Source of the DNA: Pseudomonas chlororaphis
Lineage (GTDB): Bacteria; Pseudomonadota; Gammaproteobacteria; Pseudomonadales; Pseudomonadaceae
Direction of reading: 5' to 3'
DNA length: 64,000 bases
Assembly: GCF_001921865.1 (NCBI RefSeq)
Contig: NZ_MSCT01000025.1
Coordinates: 172,754 to 236,753 of the forward strand
Of this stretch, positions 35,949 to 44,538 are shown piece by piece. The translations under genes were made by a program, and so were the position numbers. Every line of letters begins with the position of its first letter. Positions within the stretch are counted from its first letter, which is position 1. A model generated the notes under the pieces. That model ran no database searches. It worked only from the letters and a program-made list of their open reading frames with translations, and was not told the DNA's origin.

Positions 35949-36350
35949 TTATTCCTGCCCGATCGACTCGAGAAACTCCGACCGCTCGTCGCTCATCCGC
36001 GCCAGGCAGTCGTTCTGGGCAATGTTGTAGGCCTTGCTCCCGGGCTTGGCGGGGAAGGTGTCGACGGCGCAATCGGCGTCGCGCTGTTTCTGCCACAGCT
36101 GCTGGGCGGCCCGGACCTTGGCGGTGATGTCGGCCAGTTGCGCCTTGTCGCTGCCGTACTGCGTGCCCAGGCGTTCCAGCAGGCCCTGCAGGTTGTCGTT
36201 CAGCAGTTGCTCGGCTGTGGTCTTGTTGAAGGTGGCGCATTCCAGGGTTTGCTGGTCGTTTTCGATGGCGTCGCAAGGGGAGGTGTCGGCCTCTTCAGCC
36301 GCGTGTACGCCAGTCGCCAGCAGTGCCAAAGCCAGGAGGATCGGTTTCAT
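35949..36350 (-). CDS. LprI-like (DUF1311) secreted protein
   Basis: A 133-residue protein with a signal peptide (MKPILLALALLATGVHA, cleavage after residue 17). The mature part has four cysteines (SPCD, LECA, ADCAVD, NDCLARM) and the repeated helical W-K-Q-R-D-A-D-C pattern of the LprI/DUF1311 family, some of which inhibit lysozyme. It is probably periplasmic. The link to lysozyme inhibition is by family only. Confidence 0.8.
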   Translation of the reverse strand: MKPILLALALLATGVHAAEEADTSPCDAIENDQQTLECATFNKTTAEQLLNDNLQGLLERLGTQYGSDKAQLADITAKVRAAQQLWQKQRDADCAVDTFPAKPGSKAYNIAQNDCLARMSDERSEFLESIGQE

Positions 36351-36571
36351 TGCGTCGCCCTAAATCTGATGATGCGGCGGATTCTGGCCCATGCCGATGA
36401 CAAAGAACAGATGGGGCAAGGAGCGCCCGGCAGACCCTTTGTCGCTCCTTGACGCTTTCGGCAATTCCCCTGTCGTTTTTGCACCCGGCTGCCCAGGCAC
36501 CGAGGCATATGCTGACCCCAAAGCGCCGGCAGACGATTCGGCGCATGAATCGCCAATAAGGGGACTGCCTG

Positions 36572-37549
36572 ATGAGCCCAGCCGAATTGCACGCCGACAG
36601 CATCGTTATCGACGGGCTGATCATTGCCAAGTGGAACCGTGAGCTGTTCGAGGACATGCGCAAGGGCGGCCTGACTGCCGCCAACTGCACCGTGTCGGTG
36701 TGGGAGGGCTTCCAGGCCACGGTCAACAACATCGCCTCCAGCCAGAAACTGATCCGCGACAACAGCGACCTGGTGATGCCGGTGCGGACCACCGCCGACA
36801 TCCGCAAGGCCAAGGAGCAGGGCAAGACCGGCATCCTGTTCGGCTTCCAGAACGCCCACGCTTTCGAGGACCAGATCGGCTACGTCGAGGTGTTCAAACA
36901 GCTGGGCGTGGGCATCGTGCAGATGTGCTACAACACCCAGAACCTGGTGGGCACCGGCTGCTACGAGCGCGACGGCGGCCTGTCGGGTTTCGGCCGCGAG
37001 ATCGTCGCCGAGATGAACCGCGTCGGCGTCATGTGCGACCTGTCCCACGTCGGTTCCAAGACTTCTGAGGAAGTCATCCTCGAATCGAAGAAGCCGGTCT
37101 GCTATTCCCACTGCCTGCCGTCGGGCCTCAAGGAGCACCCGCGCAACAAGTCCGATGAAGAACTGAAATTCATCGCCGACCACGGCGGTTTCGTCGGCGT
37201 GACCATGTTCGCGCCGTTCCTGGCCAAGGGCATCGATTCGACCATCGACGACTACGCCGAAGCCATCGAATACACCATGAATATCGTCGGCGAAGACGCC
37301 ATCGGCATCGGCACCGACTTCACCCAGGGTCATGGCCAGGACTTCTTCGAGTACCTGACCCACGACAAGGGCTACGCCCGGCGCCTGACCAACTTCGGCA
37401 AGATCATCAACCCGCTGGGCATCCGTACCGTGGGCGAGTTCCCCAACCTCACCGAGACCCTGCTCAAGCGCGGCCACCCCGAGCGCGTGGTGCGCAAGAT
37501 CATGGGCGAGAACTGGGTGAATGTCCTGAAGGACGTCTGGGGCGAGTGA
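36572..37549 (+). CDS. membrane dipeptidase-like (peptidase M19 family), altered metal site
   Basis: A 325-residue protein of the M19 TIM-barrel family and first gene of the dimethylglycine block. The family HxD near the N-terminus (DGHND) reads IDGLIIAKW here (residues 13-21), and the bridging-glutamate region (IEGG) reads FQNAHAFED. Downstream histidines in DLSHVG and YSHC and the aspartate in IGTDF are kept. It may therefore not be a standard dipeptidase. It lies next to the DUF5943 gene and dgcAB, as in P. aeruginosa, so a role in dimethylglycine or formaldehyde handling is possible. Confidence 0.82.
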   Translation: MSPAELHADSIVIDGLIIAKWNRELFEDMRKGGLTAANCTVSVWEGFQATVNNIASSQKLIRDNSDLVMPVRTTADIRKAKEQGKTGILFGFQNAHAFEDQIGYVEVFKQLGVGIVQMCYNTQNLVGTGCYERDGGLSGFGREIVAEMNRVGVMCDLSHVGSKTSEEVILESKKPVCYSHCLPSGLKEHPRNKSDEELKFIADHGGFVGVTMFAPFLAKGIDSTIDDYAEAIEYTMNIVGEDAIGIGTDFTQGHGQDFFEYLTHDKGYARRLTNFGKIINPLGIRTVGEFPNLTETLLKRGHPERVVRKIMGENWVNVLKDVWGE

Positions 37550-37689
37550 ATACCTCTGGAGCCTACTCCGCTCGCCGATAGCTGCGTCAGGTCCTCACGC
37601 CAAGCTCGCCGTACGTTCCGTACTGTCTCGCTTGTCGTTCCGGTCCTTCCTTGCTCTCGACGTGCTCGCTACGGCTCCAAAGGCATTCA
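37547..37689. repeat. 143-bp inverted-repeat element
   Basis: The ends TGAATACCTCTGGAGCC (37547-37563) and GGCTCCAAAGGCATTCA (37673-37689) are inverted copies with two mismatches. Inner stretches around 37598-37617 and 37620-37640 are also partly complementary. It starts inside the stop codon of the M19-like gene and has no open frame. Confidence 0.6.
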
Positions 37690-37759
37690 CACAGCTTTTC
37701 ATGAATGCAAAGCCAAGGCTTTGCTAAGCCAAAAACGAATTTTCCGGAGTTAAGTTTCC

Positions 37760-38290
37760 ATGGCCAAGATCGCCCCGCAACTGCCTATCGAAGTCGACAG
37801 CGAAACCGGTGTCTGGACCTCCGACGCCCTGCCGATGCTGTACGTGCCGCGTCACTTCTTCGTCAACAACCACATCGGCATCGAGGAAGTGCTGGGCGCC
37901 GACGCCTACGCCGAGATCCTCTACAAGGCCGGCTACAAATCCGCCTGGCACTGGTGCGAGAAAGAAGCCGAATGCCACGGCCTGGAAGGCGTCGCGGTGT
38001 TCGAGCACTACATGAAGCGCCTGTCGCAGCGCGGCTGGGGCCTGTTCAAGATCCAGGACATCGACCTCGACCAGGGCACCGCCAGCGTCAAGCTCGAACA
38101 CTCGGCCTTCGTCTACGTGTACGGCAAGGTCGGGCGCAAGGTCGACTACATGTTCACCGGCTGGTTCGCCGGCGCCATGGACCAGATCCTGGCCGCCCGC
38201 GGCAGCAAGATCCGCACCGTTGCCGAGCAGGTGTACGGCGGTTCCGAAGAAGGCCACGACGATGGCCTGTTCACCGTCAAGCCGTTGTAA
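37760..38290 (+). CDS. DUF5943 protein of the dimethylglycine operon
   Basis: A 176-residue cytoplasmic protein conserved immediately upstream of dgcA. The C-terminal part (YMFTGWFAGAMDQIL, VAEQVYGGSEEG, DDGLFTVKPL) has the layout of V4R-type small-molecule-binding domains, but I judge that only by eye. A GGAGTTAAG site lies upstream of the ATG. With 15 bases to dgcA it is surely co-transcribed. Possible roles are ligand sensing or an accessory to DgcA. Confidence 0.8.
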   Translation: MAKIAPQLPIEVDSETGVWTSDALPMLYVPRHFFVNNHIGIEEVLGADAYAEILYKAGYKSAWHWCEKEAECHGLEGVAVFEHYMKRLSQRGWGLFKIQDIDLDQGTASVKLEHSAFVYVYGKVGRKVDYMFTGWFAGAMDQILAARGSKIRTVAEQVYGGSEEGHDDGLFTVKPL

Positions 38291-38305
38291 GCGGAGTTAA
38301 GAAAA

Positions 38306-40366
38306 ATGGCTTTCGAAGCGATGTTCCAGCCGATCCAGATCGGCAAATTGACCATCCGCAACCGCGTGCTCAGCACCGCGCACGCCGAGGTCTACGCCAC
38401 CGACGGCGGCATGACCACCGACCGCTACGTGAAGTATTACGAAGAGAAAGCCAAGGGCGGCATCGGCCTGGCGATCTGCGGCGGCTCGTCCGTGGTGGCG
38501 ATCGACAGCCCGCAGGAATGGTGGAGCTCGGTGAACCTGTCTACCGACCGCATCATCCCGCACTTCCAGAACCTGGCCGACGCCATGCACAAGCATGGCG
38601 CCAAGATCATGATCCAGATTACCCACATGGGCCGCCGCTCGCGCTGGGACGGTTTCAACTGGCCGACCCTGATGTCGCCGTCGGGCATCCGCGAACCGGT
38701 GCACCGCGCCACCTGCAAGACCATCGAGGTCGAGGAGATCTGGCGGGTGATCGGCAACTACGCCCAGGCCGCGCGCCGCGCCAAGGCCGGCGGCCTGGAT
38801 GGCGTCGAGCTGTCCGCCGTGCACCAGCACATGATCGACCAGTTCTGGAGCCCGCGGGTCAACAAGCGTACCGACGAATGGGGCGGCAGCTTCGAGGGCC
38901 GGATGAAGTTCGGCCTGGAAGTCCTGAAAGCCGTGCGCGCCGAGGTCGGCGACGATTTCTGCGTGGGCATGCGTATCTGCGGCGACGAGTTCCACCCGGA
39001 CGGTTTGTCCCATGAGGACATGAAGCAGATCGCCAAGTATTACGACGACACCGGCATGCTCGATTTCATCGGCGTCGTGGGCTCGGGTTGCGACACCCAC
39101 AACACCCTGGCCAACGTGATTCCGAACATGAGTTACCCGCCGGAGCCATTCCTGCACCTGGCCGCCGGGATCAAGGAAGTGGTCAAGGTCCCGGTGCTGC
39201 ACGCGCAGAACATCAAGGACCCGAACCAGGCCACCCGTATCCTCGAAGGCGGCTACGTCGACATGGTCGGCATGACCCGCGCGCACATCGCCGACCCGCA
39301 CCTGATCGCCAAGATCAAGATGGGCCAGATCGACCAGATCAAGCAGTGCGTGGGCGCCAACTATTGCATCGACCGCCAGTACCAGGGCCTGGACGTGCTG
39401 TGCATCCAGAACGCCGCGACCTCCCGCGAATACATGGGCGTGCCGCACATCATCGAGAAATCCACCGGGCCCAAGCGCAAGGTGGTGATTGTCGGGGCCG
39501 GTCCTGCCGGGATGGAGTCGGCGCGGGTGGCGGCCGAACGCGGCCACGACGTGACCCTGTTCGAGAAGAAGGAAGCGATTGGCGGGCAGATCACCACCGC
39601 CGCGAAAGCCCCGCAGCGCGACCAGATCGCCGGCATCACCCGCTGGTACCAGCTGGAGCTGGCACGGCTGAAGGTCGACCTGCGCCTGGGCACCGCGGCC
39701 GATGCCGAGACCATCCTCGACTTGCGTCCGGACATCGTGGTGCTGGCCGTCGGCGGGCATCCGTTCCTCGAGCAGAACGAGCACTGGGGCGCCGCCGAAG
39801 GGCTGGTGGTCAGCAGCTGGGACGTGCTCGACGGCAAGGTCGCGCCGGGCAAGAACGTGCTGGTCTACGACACCATCTGCGAGTTCACCGGCATGTCGGT
39901 GGCCGACTTCCTCGCCGACAAGGGCAGCCAGGTCGAGATCGTCACCGACGACATCAAGCCGGGCGTGGCCATCGGCGGTACGTCGTTCCCGACCTACTAC
40001 CGCAGCATGTACCCCAAGGAAGTGATCATGACCGGCGACATGATGCTGGAAAAGGTCTACCGCGAAGGTGACAAGCTGGTGGCGGTGCTGGAGAACGAAT
40101 ACACCGGCGCCAAGGAGGAGCGGGTGGTCGACCAGGTGGTGGTGGAGAACGGCGTGCGGCCGGACGAAGCGATCTACTACGCGCTCAAGGAAGGCTCGCG
40201 CAACAAGGGCCAGGTCGACGTCGAGGCGCTGTTCGCGATCAAGCCGCAACCATCGTTGAGCCAGGCGGGCGACGGTTACCTGCTGTTCCGCATCGGCGAC
40301 TGCGTGGCCCAGCGCAACACCCACGCGGCCATCTACGACGCCCTGCGGATCTGCAAGGATTTCTAA
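38306..40366 (+). CDS. dgcA: dimethylglycine demethylase subunit DgcA
   Basis: A 686-residue flavoprotein of the trimethylamine dehydrogenase/old yellow enzyme type. It has an FMN TIM barrel (~5-340, with GGLDGVELSAVHQHMIDQF), then an iron-sulfur segment, then FAD/NAD-binding domains (KVVIVGAGPAGMESARVAAERG at ~395). It demethylates dimethylglycine to sarcosine and formaldehyde with DgcB. The iron-sulfur segment is CVGANYC...C (Cys348, 354, 366), with alanine where TMADH has its second cysteine. Confidence 0.94.
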   Translation: MAFEAMFQPIQIGKLTIRNRVLSTAHAEVYATDGGMTTDRYVKYYEEKAKGGIGLAICGGSSVVAIDSPQEWWSSVNLSTDRIIPHFQNLADAMHKHGAKIMIQITHMGRRSRWDGFNWPTLMSPSGIREPVHRATCKTIEVEEIWRVIGNYAQAARRAKAGGLDGVELSAVHQHMIDQFWSPRVNKRTDEWGGSFEGRMKFGLEVLKAVRAEVGDDFCVGMRICGDEFHPDGLSHEDMKQIAKYYDDTGMLDFIGVVGSGCDTHNTLANVIPNMSYPPEPFLHLAAGIKEVVKVPVLHAQNIKDPNQATRILEGGYVDMVGMTRAHIADPHLIAKIKMGQIDQIKQCVGANYCIDRQYQGLDVLCIQNAATSREYMGVPHIIEKSTGPKRKVVIVGAGPAGMESARVAAERGHDVTLFEKKEAIGGQITTAAKAPQRDQIAGITRWYQLELARLKVDLRLGTAADAETILDLRPDIVVLAVGGHPFLEQNEHWGAAEGLVVSSWDVLDGKVAPGKNVLVYDTICEFTGMSVADFLADKGSQVEIVTDDIKPGVAIGGTSFPTYYRSMYPKEVIMTGDMMLEKVYREGDKLVAVLENEYTGAKEERVVDQVVVENGVRPDEAIYYALKEGSRNKGQVDVEALFAIKPQPSLSQAGDGYLLFRIGDCVAQRNTHAAIYDALRICKDF

Positions 40367-40373
40367 GCCATAC

Positions 40374-40476
40374 CTGTAGCCGCTGCCGAAGGCTGCGATC
40401 GACTGCGAAGCAGTCGCGCTCTTGAGTCCGCCGGGAAGTCCTGCGGACTTCATCGCAGCCTGCGGCAGCGGCTACA
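40374..40476. repeat. TGTAGCCGCTGCCG-family palindromic pair between dgcA and dgcB
   Basis: The outer arms CTGTAGCCGCTGCCGAAGGC and GCCTGCGGCAGCGGCTACA, with inner hairpins (GACTGCGAAGCAGTC; GTCCGC...GCGGAC), lie between two cistrons of one complex. Confidence 0.88.
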
Positions 40477-40506
40477 TCGACCGAAACGGTCTTTGGGAGC
40501 TTCATC

Positions 40507-42453
40507 ATGCTCAACACCCTTCTTCCCATCCTGCTGTTCGCTGCCCTGGGCCTGGCGGTCCTCGGCGCGTTGCGGCGGGTGGCCATGTGGCGCCGGGGCC
40601 GCGCGTCCAAGGTCGACCTGATCGGCGGCCTGCTGGCCATGCCCAAGCGCTACATGGTCGACCTGCACCACGTGGTGGCGCGGGACAAATACATCGCCAA
40701 CACCCACGTGGCCACGGCCGGCGGCGCGGTGGCGTCCATCGTCCTGGCGATCCTGGTGCACGGTTTCGGCCTGCATAACCGCATCCTCGGCTATGCGCTG
40801 CTGCTGATGTCGGCGGTGATGTTCGTTGGCGCGATCTTCGTCTACCGGCGCCGGCGCAACCCGCCGAGCCGCTTGTCGAAAGGCCCGTGGATGCGCCTGC
40901 CGAAAAGTCTGCTGGCGTTCTCGGCCTCGTTCTTCCTGGTGACCCTGCCGGTGGCCGGCATTCTTCCGGAAAACTTCGGCGGCTGGGTGTTGGCGGTGGT
41001 CCTCGGGGTCGGTGTGTTGTGGGGCGTGTCCGAGCTGTTCTTCGGCATGACTTGGGGCGGGCCGATGAAGCACGCCTTCGCCGGTGCCTTGCATCTGGCC
41101 TGGCACCGCCGCGCCGAGCGCTTCGGTGGCGGCCGCTCCACTGGCCTCAAGCCGCTGGACCTGGAAGACCCGAACGCGCCGCTGGGGGTGGAAAAACCCA
41201 AGGACTTCACCTGGAACCAACTGCTGGGCTTCGACGCCTGCGTGCAGTGCGGCAAGTGCGAAGCGGCGTGCCCGGCCTTTGCCGCCGGCCAGCCGCTGAA
41301 CCCGAAAAAGCTGATCCAGGACATGGTGGTCGGCCTGGCCGGCGGCAGCGACGCCCAGTTCGCCGGCAGCCCGTACCCAGGCAAACCGATCGGTGAGCAT
41401 TCGGGCAACCCGCACCAGCCGATCGTCAACGGCCTGGTGGATGCCGAGACCCTGTGGTCCTGCACCACCTGCCGCGCCTGCGTCGAGGAGTGCCCGATGA
41501 TGATCGAGCACGTCGATGCCATCGTCGACATGCGCCGGCACCTGACCCTGGAAAAGGGCGCGACGCCGAACAAGGGCGCCGAAGTCCTGGAAAACCTGAT
41601 CGCCACCGACAACCCGGGCGGTTTCGCCCCGGGCGGGCGGATGAACTGGGCGGCGGACCTCAACTTGACGCTGATGAGCGACAAGCCCGACGCCGACGTG
41701 CTGTTCTGGGTCGGCGACGGGGCCTTCGACATGCGCAACCAGCGCACCCTGCGCGCCTTCGTCAAAGTGCTGAAAGCGGCCAAGGTCGACTTCGCCGTGC
41801 TCGGCCTGGAAGAACGCGACAGTGGCGACGTGGCCCGCCGCCTGGGCGACGAGGCGACCTTCCAGCTGCTGGCCAAGCGCAATATCCAGACCCTGGCCAA
41901 ATATGGCTTCAAGCGCATCGTCACCTGCGACCCCCACAGCTTCCATGTGCTGAAAAACGAATACGGCGCCCTGGGCGGCGAGTACCGGGTGCAGCACCAC
42001 AGCACCTACATGGCCGAGCTGATCGCCGCTGGCGCCCTCAACCTGGGGCAGCCCAAGGGCAACAGCGTGACCTATCACGACCCGTGCTACCTGGGCCGCT
42101 ACAACGGCGAGTACGAAGCGCCGCGCGATGTGCTGCGGGCGCTGGGCATCGAGGTCAAGGAAATGCAGCGTTCGGGCTTCCGTTCGCGCTGCTGCGGCGG
42201 TGGCGGCGGAGCGCCGATCACCGACATCCCGGGCAAGCAGCGAATTCCCGACATGCGTATGGACGACATCCGCGAAACCGGCGCTGAGCTGGTGGCCGTG
42301 GGTTGCCCGCAATGCACCGCGATGCTCGAAGGCGTGGTCGAGCCGCGGCCGCTGATCAAGGACATCGCCGAACTGGTGGCCGATGCCTTGCTCGAAGACG
42401 CCGCGCCGACCAAGCCGAGCCCAGCCAAACGTGAACCCGCGGAGGCCCACTGA
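40507..42453 (+). CDS. dgcB: dimethylglycine demethylase subunit DgcB, membrane iron-sulfur protein
   Basis: A 648-residue protein with about five membrane helices in the first 185 residues, then two 4Fe-4S ferredoxin motifs (CVQCGKCEAACP ~246-257; CTTCRACVEECP ~319-330). Two HdrD-like cysteine-rich CCG domains follow (DPCYLGRYN, SRCCGGGGG, GCPQC). It would pass electrons from DgcA and the neighbouring ETF to the respiratory chain. It ends in TGATG, overlapping the ETF alpha start by one base. Confidence 0.93.
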   Translation: MLNTLLPILLFAALGLAVLGALRRVAMWRRGRASKVDLIGGLLAMPKRYMVDLHHVVARDKYIANTHVATAGGAVASIVLAILVHGFGLHNRILGYALLLMSAVMFVGAIFVYRRRRNPPSRLSKGPWMRLPKSLLAFSASFFLVTLPVAGILPENFGGWVLAVVLGVGVLWGVSELFFGMTWGGPMKHAFAGALHLAWHRRAERFGGGRSTGLKPLDLEDPNAPLGVEKPKDFTWNQLLGFDACVQCGKCEAACPAFAAGQPLNPKKLIQDMVVGLAGGSDAQFAGSPYPGKPIGEHSGNPHQPIVNGLVDAETLWSCTTCRACVEECPMMIEHVDAIVDMRRHLTLEKGATPNKGAEVLENLIATDNPGGFAPGGRMNWAADLNLTLMSDKPDADVLFWVGDGAFDMRNQRTLRAFVKVLKAAKVDFAVLGLEERDSGDVARRLGDEATFQLLAKRNIQTLAKYGFKRIVTCDPHSFHVLKNEYGALGGEYRVQHHSTYMAELIAAGALNLGQPKGNSVTYHDPCYLGRYNGEYEAPRDVLRALGIEVKEMQRSGFRSRCCGGGGGAPITDIPGKQRIPDMRMDDIRETGAELVAVGCPQCTAMLEGVVEPRPLIKDIAELVADALLEDAAPTKPSPAKREPAEAH

Positions 42454-43673
42454 TGAGCGACATTATCCGCCGCGACCCTCGCGCCGAGTGGATCGCCCGT
42501 AACCGCCTGCACCCGCTGCACGCGGCCATGCAGCCGGCGCAACACAGCTGGATGGGGCCCAACGGCGTCATCCGCAAGAACCCCCACGGGGTCGGCTTCA
42601 TCGGCCCCAACGGCCTCAAGCGCATCGACCGCAGCGGCGCCCAGCAGGGCGGCGCGGTCAAGCGCAGCGCCGCGGTCGAAGTGCAACTGCCGCTGCATCA
42701 AGTGGCGCAGCCGGCGTTCTACATCGGCGTGGTGCCGGACATGGTCGGCGGCCGCCTGAGCAGCCACGACCGCGACCTGCTGGGCCTGGCCCATCAGCTG
42801 GCCGGCAAGGACGGCGCGGTGCTGGCCGTGGTGTTCGGCGAGCACAAGGAAACGAGTTTCGCCACGGCCGGCGTCGACCGCCTGTTGGTGCTCGACGGCA
42901 ACGAATTCGACGGTTATGCACCGGAGCAACGGGTGCAGGGCCTGCGGGCTGTGGATAACCAGTTCGACCCGCGCCACTGGTTGCTGCCCGACAGCCGCAC
43001 CGGCGGTGGCGAGCTGGGCCGGCGTTTCGCCGCGGCCCTGGGCGAGCGCCCGGCCACGCGGGTCTGGCAGGTCAAGGACGAGCAGTGCGTCGGCCGCGCC
43101 GGCGCCGGTTTGCAGGACCTGGCCCGGCCGGTCGCGCGGTTGCTCCTGGCTGCCGCCGAATGCGCCGAACCGGTCAGCGAAACCCGCCACGAAGCCCTGC
43201 CGGTGGAGTTATCCACAACAGTGGCGCGCAGCCTGGCGCGGATCGAAGACCTGGGCGCGGTGGCGGTGGACCCGGCGGCGATTCCCATGGCCGAGGCTGA
43301 ATTCATTTTCTCCGGCGGCAACGGGGTCAAGGACTGGGAGCTGTTCCACCGCACCGCCGCGGCCCTGGGCGCCACCGAAGGCGCGTCGCGGGTGGCGGTG
43401 GACGACGGCTTCATGGCCCGCGACCGTCAGGTCGGCGCCTCGGGCACCTGGGTCACGGCCCGGGTGTACGTGGCGGTGGGGATCTCCGGGGCGATCCAGC
43501 ACCTGCAAGGCATCGGTGCCTGCGACAAGGTGGTGGCGATCAACCTCGACCCGGGCTGCGACATGATCAAACGCGCCGACCTGTCGGTGATTGGCGAAAG
43601 CGCCGAGCTGCTCCAGGCCTTGATCGCCGCGGTCGAGGCTTACCGCAACGGCGCCAAGCGCGATGCGGCTTAA
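42453..43673 (+). CDS. electron transfer flavoprotein alpha subunit (dgc-linked)
   Basis: A 406-residue ETF alpha with a ~90-residue N-terminal extension rich in basic and glycine residues, absent from the housekeeping EtfA. The C-terminal FAD domain has GASGTWVTARVYVAVGISGAIQH and INLDPGCDMIKRADLSVIG. Translation is coupled to dgcB by the one-base overlap. It is probably the electron acceptor of DgcA or of sarcosine/dimethylglycine oxidation. Two perfect DnaA-box 9-mers lie inside it (42950, 43209). Confidence 0.9.
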   Translation: MSDIIRRDPRAEWIARNRLHPLHAAMQPAQHSWMGPNGVIRKNPHGVGFIGPNGLKRIDRSGAQQGGAVKRSAAVEVQLPLHQVAQPAFYIGVVPDMVGGRLSSHDRDLLGLAHQLAGKDGAVLAVVFGEHKETSFATAGVDRLLVLDGNEFDGYAPEQRVQGLRAVDNQFDPRHWLLPDSRTGGGELGRRFAAALGERPATRVWQVKDEQCVGRAGAGLQDLARPVARLLLAAAECAEPVSETRHEALPVELSTTVARSLARIEDLGAVAVDPAAIPMAEAEFIFSGGNGVKDWELFHRTAAALGATEGASRVAVDDGFMARDRQVGASGTWVTARVYVAVGISGAIQHLQGIGACDKVVAINLDPGCDMIKRADLSVIGESAELLQALIAAVEAYRNGAKRDAA

Positions 43674-43688
43674 GGGAAGGATAGGGTT

Positions 43689-44459
43689 ATGAGTACTCAT
43701 GTGATCAGCCTGGTGTCCATTGGCGCCCACCCGACTTCCGGCCGGCCGCGGCGTGCCGAGCAGGATGCGCGGGCGGTCGAGCTGGGGCTGCAACTGGCCG
43801 GGGACCAGCTGCAAGTGCTGCACGCCGGGGATGTCGCCGAGCCGGCCCTGCGCGCCTACCTGGGCATGGGCCTGGAACAGATGCATGTGCTGGAGCAGTC
43901 GGCCGGGGCCGACGCGCTGCCGGCCCTGACCGATTACCTGCGCGATGCCGGGGCGCAAGTGGTGCTCACCGGCAGCCAGGCGGAAACCGGCGAAGGCTCG
44001 GGCATGCTGCCCTTCCTGCTGGCGGAAAACCTCGGCTGGCCGTTGGTGGTGGGCCTGGCCCAGGTGGAATCCATCGATGGTGGCGTGGCCCTGGTGCTGC
44101 AAGCCCTGCCGCGCGGCCAGCGGCGTCGGCTGAAGGTGCGCCTGCCGTTCCTCGCCACTGTGGATAACGCCGCGCCCAAGCCGCGGCAGAGCGCCTACGG
44201 CCCGGCCCGGCGTGGGGTGTTGCAGGCGCGGCAGGTGGAGGTGCTCGACGACGAGTTGTTCGCCAGCGCCAGCCTGCAACCGGCCAAGCCACGGCCCAAG
44301 CGCTTGAAAGTGATCAAGGCCAAGAGCGGCGCCGACCGCATGAAAGCCGCGACCGCCAAGGCCAGCGGTGGCACCGGCCAGGTGCTCAAGGGCGTCAGCG
44401 CCGAGGCCGGGGCCGAGGCCATCCTCAAGCTGTTGATCGAAGAGGGCGTGGTCCGCTAG
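43689..44459 (+). CDS. electron transfer flavoprotein beta subunit (dgc-linked)
   Basis: A 256-residue ETF beta-type protein starting 15 bases after the alpha gene. The AMP-binding loop region LTGSQAETGEGSGMLPFLLAENLGWPL is recognisable. It diverges from housekeeping EtfB in the C-terminal third, which is lysine/alanine-rich. The pair is conserved in gbd clusters. One perfect DnaA-box 9-mer lies at 44159-44167. Confidence 0.88.
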   Translation: MSTHVISLVSIGAHPTSGRPRRAEQDARAVELGLQLAGDQLQVLHAGDVAEPALRAYLGMGLEQMHVLEQSAGADALPALTDYLRDAGAQVVLTGSQAETGEGSGMLPFLLAENLGWPLVVGLAQVESIDGGVALVLQALPRGQRRRLKVRLPFLATVDNAAPKPRQSAYGPARRGVLQARQVEVLDDELFASASLQPAKPRPKRLKVIKAKSGADRMKAATAKASGGTGQVLKGVSAEAGAEAILKLLIEEGVVR

Positions 44460-44465
44460 GGCCTT

Positions 44466-44509
44466 ATCGCGAGCAAGCGTGCTCCTGCAGGAGCACGCTT
44501 GCTCGTGAT
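44466..44509. repeat. near-perfect REP hairpin after ETF beta
   Basis: ATCGCGAGCAAGCGTGCTCC meets its complement with almost no loop, giving a ~22-bp stem 6 bases after the stop codon. It probably defines the 3' end of the dgc transcript, although no T-run follows. Confidence 0.8.
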
Positions 44510-44538
44510 CAATCCTCCCAAACACCCCATACCTTCCA

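Noticed and set aside
38297..40453. 718-codon minus-strand open frame
   Set aside because: Antisense to dgcA; no recognisable domain.
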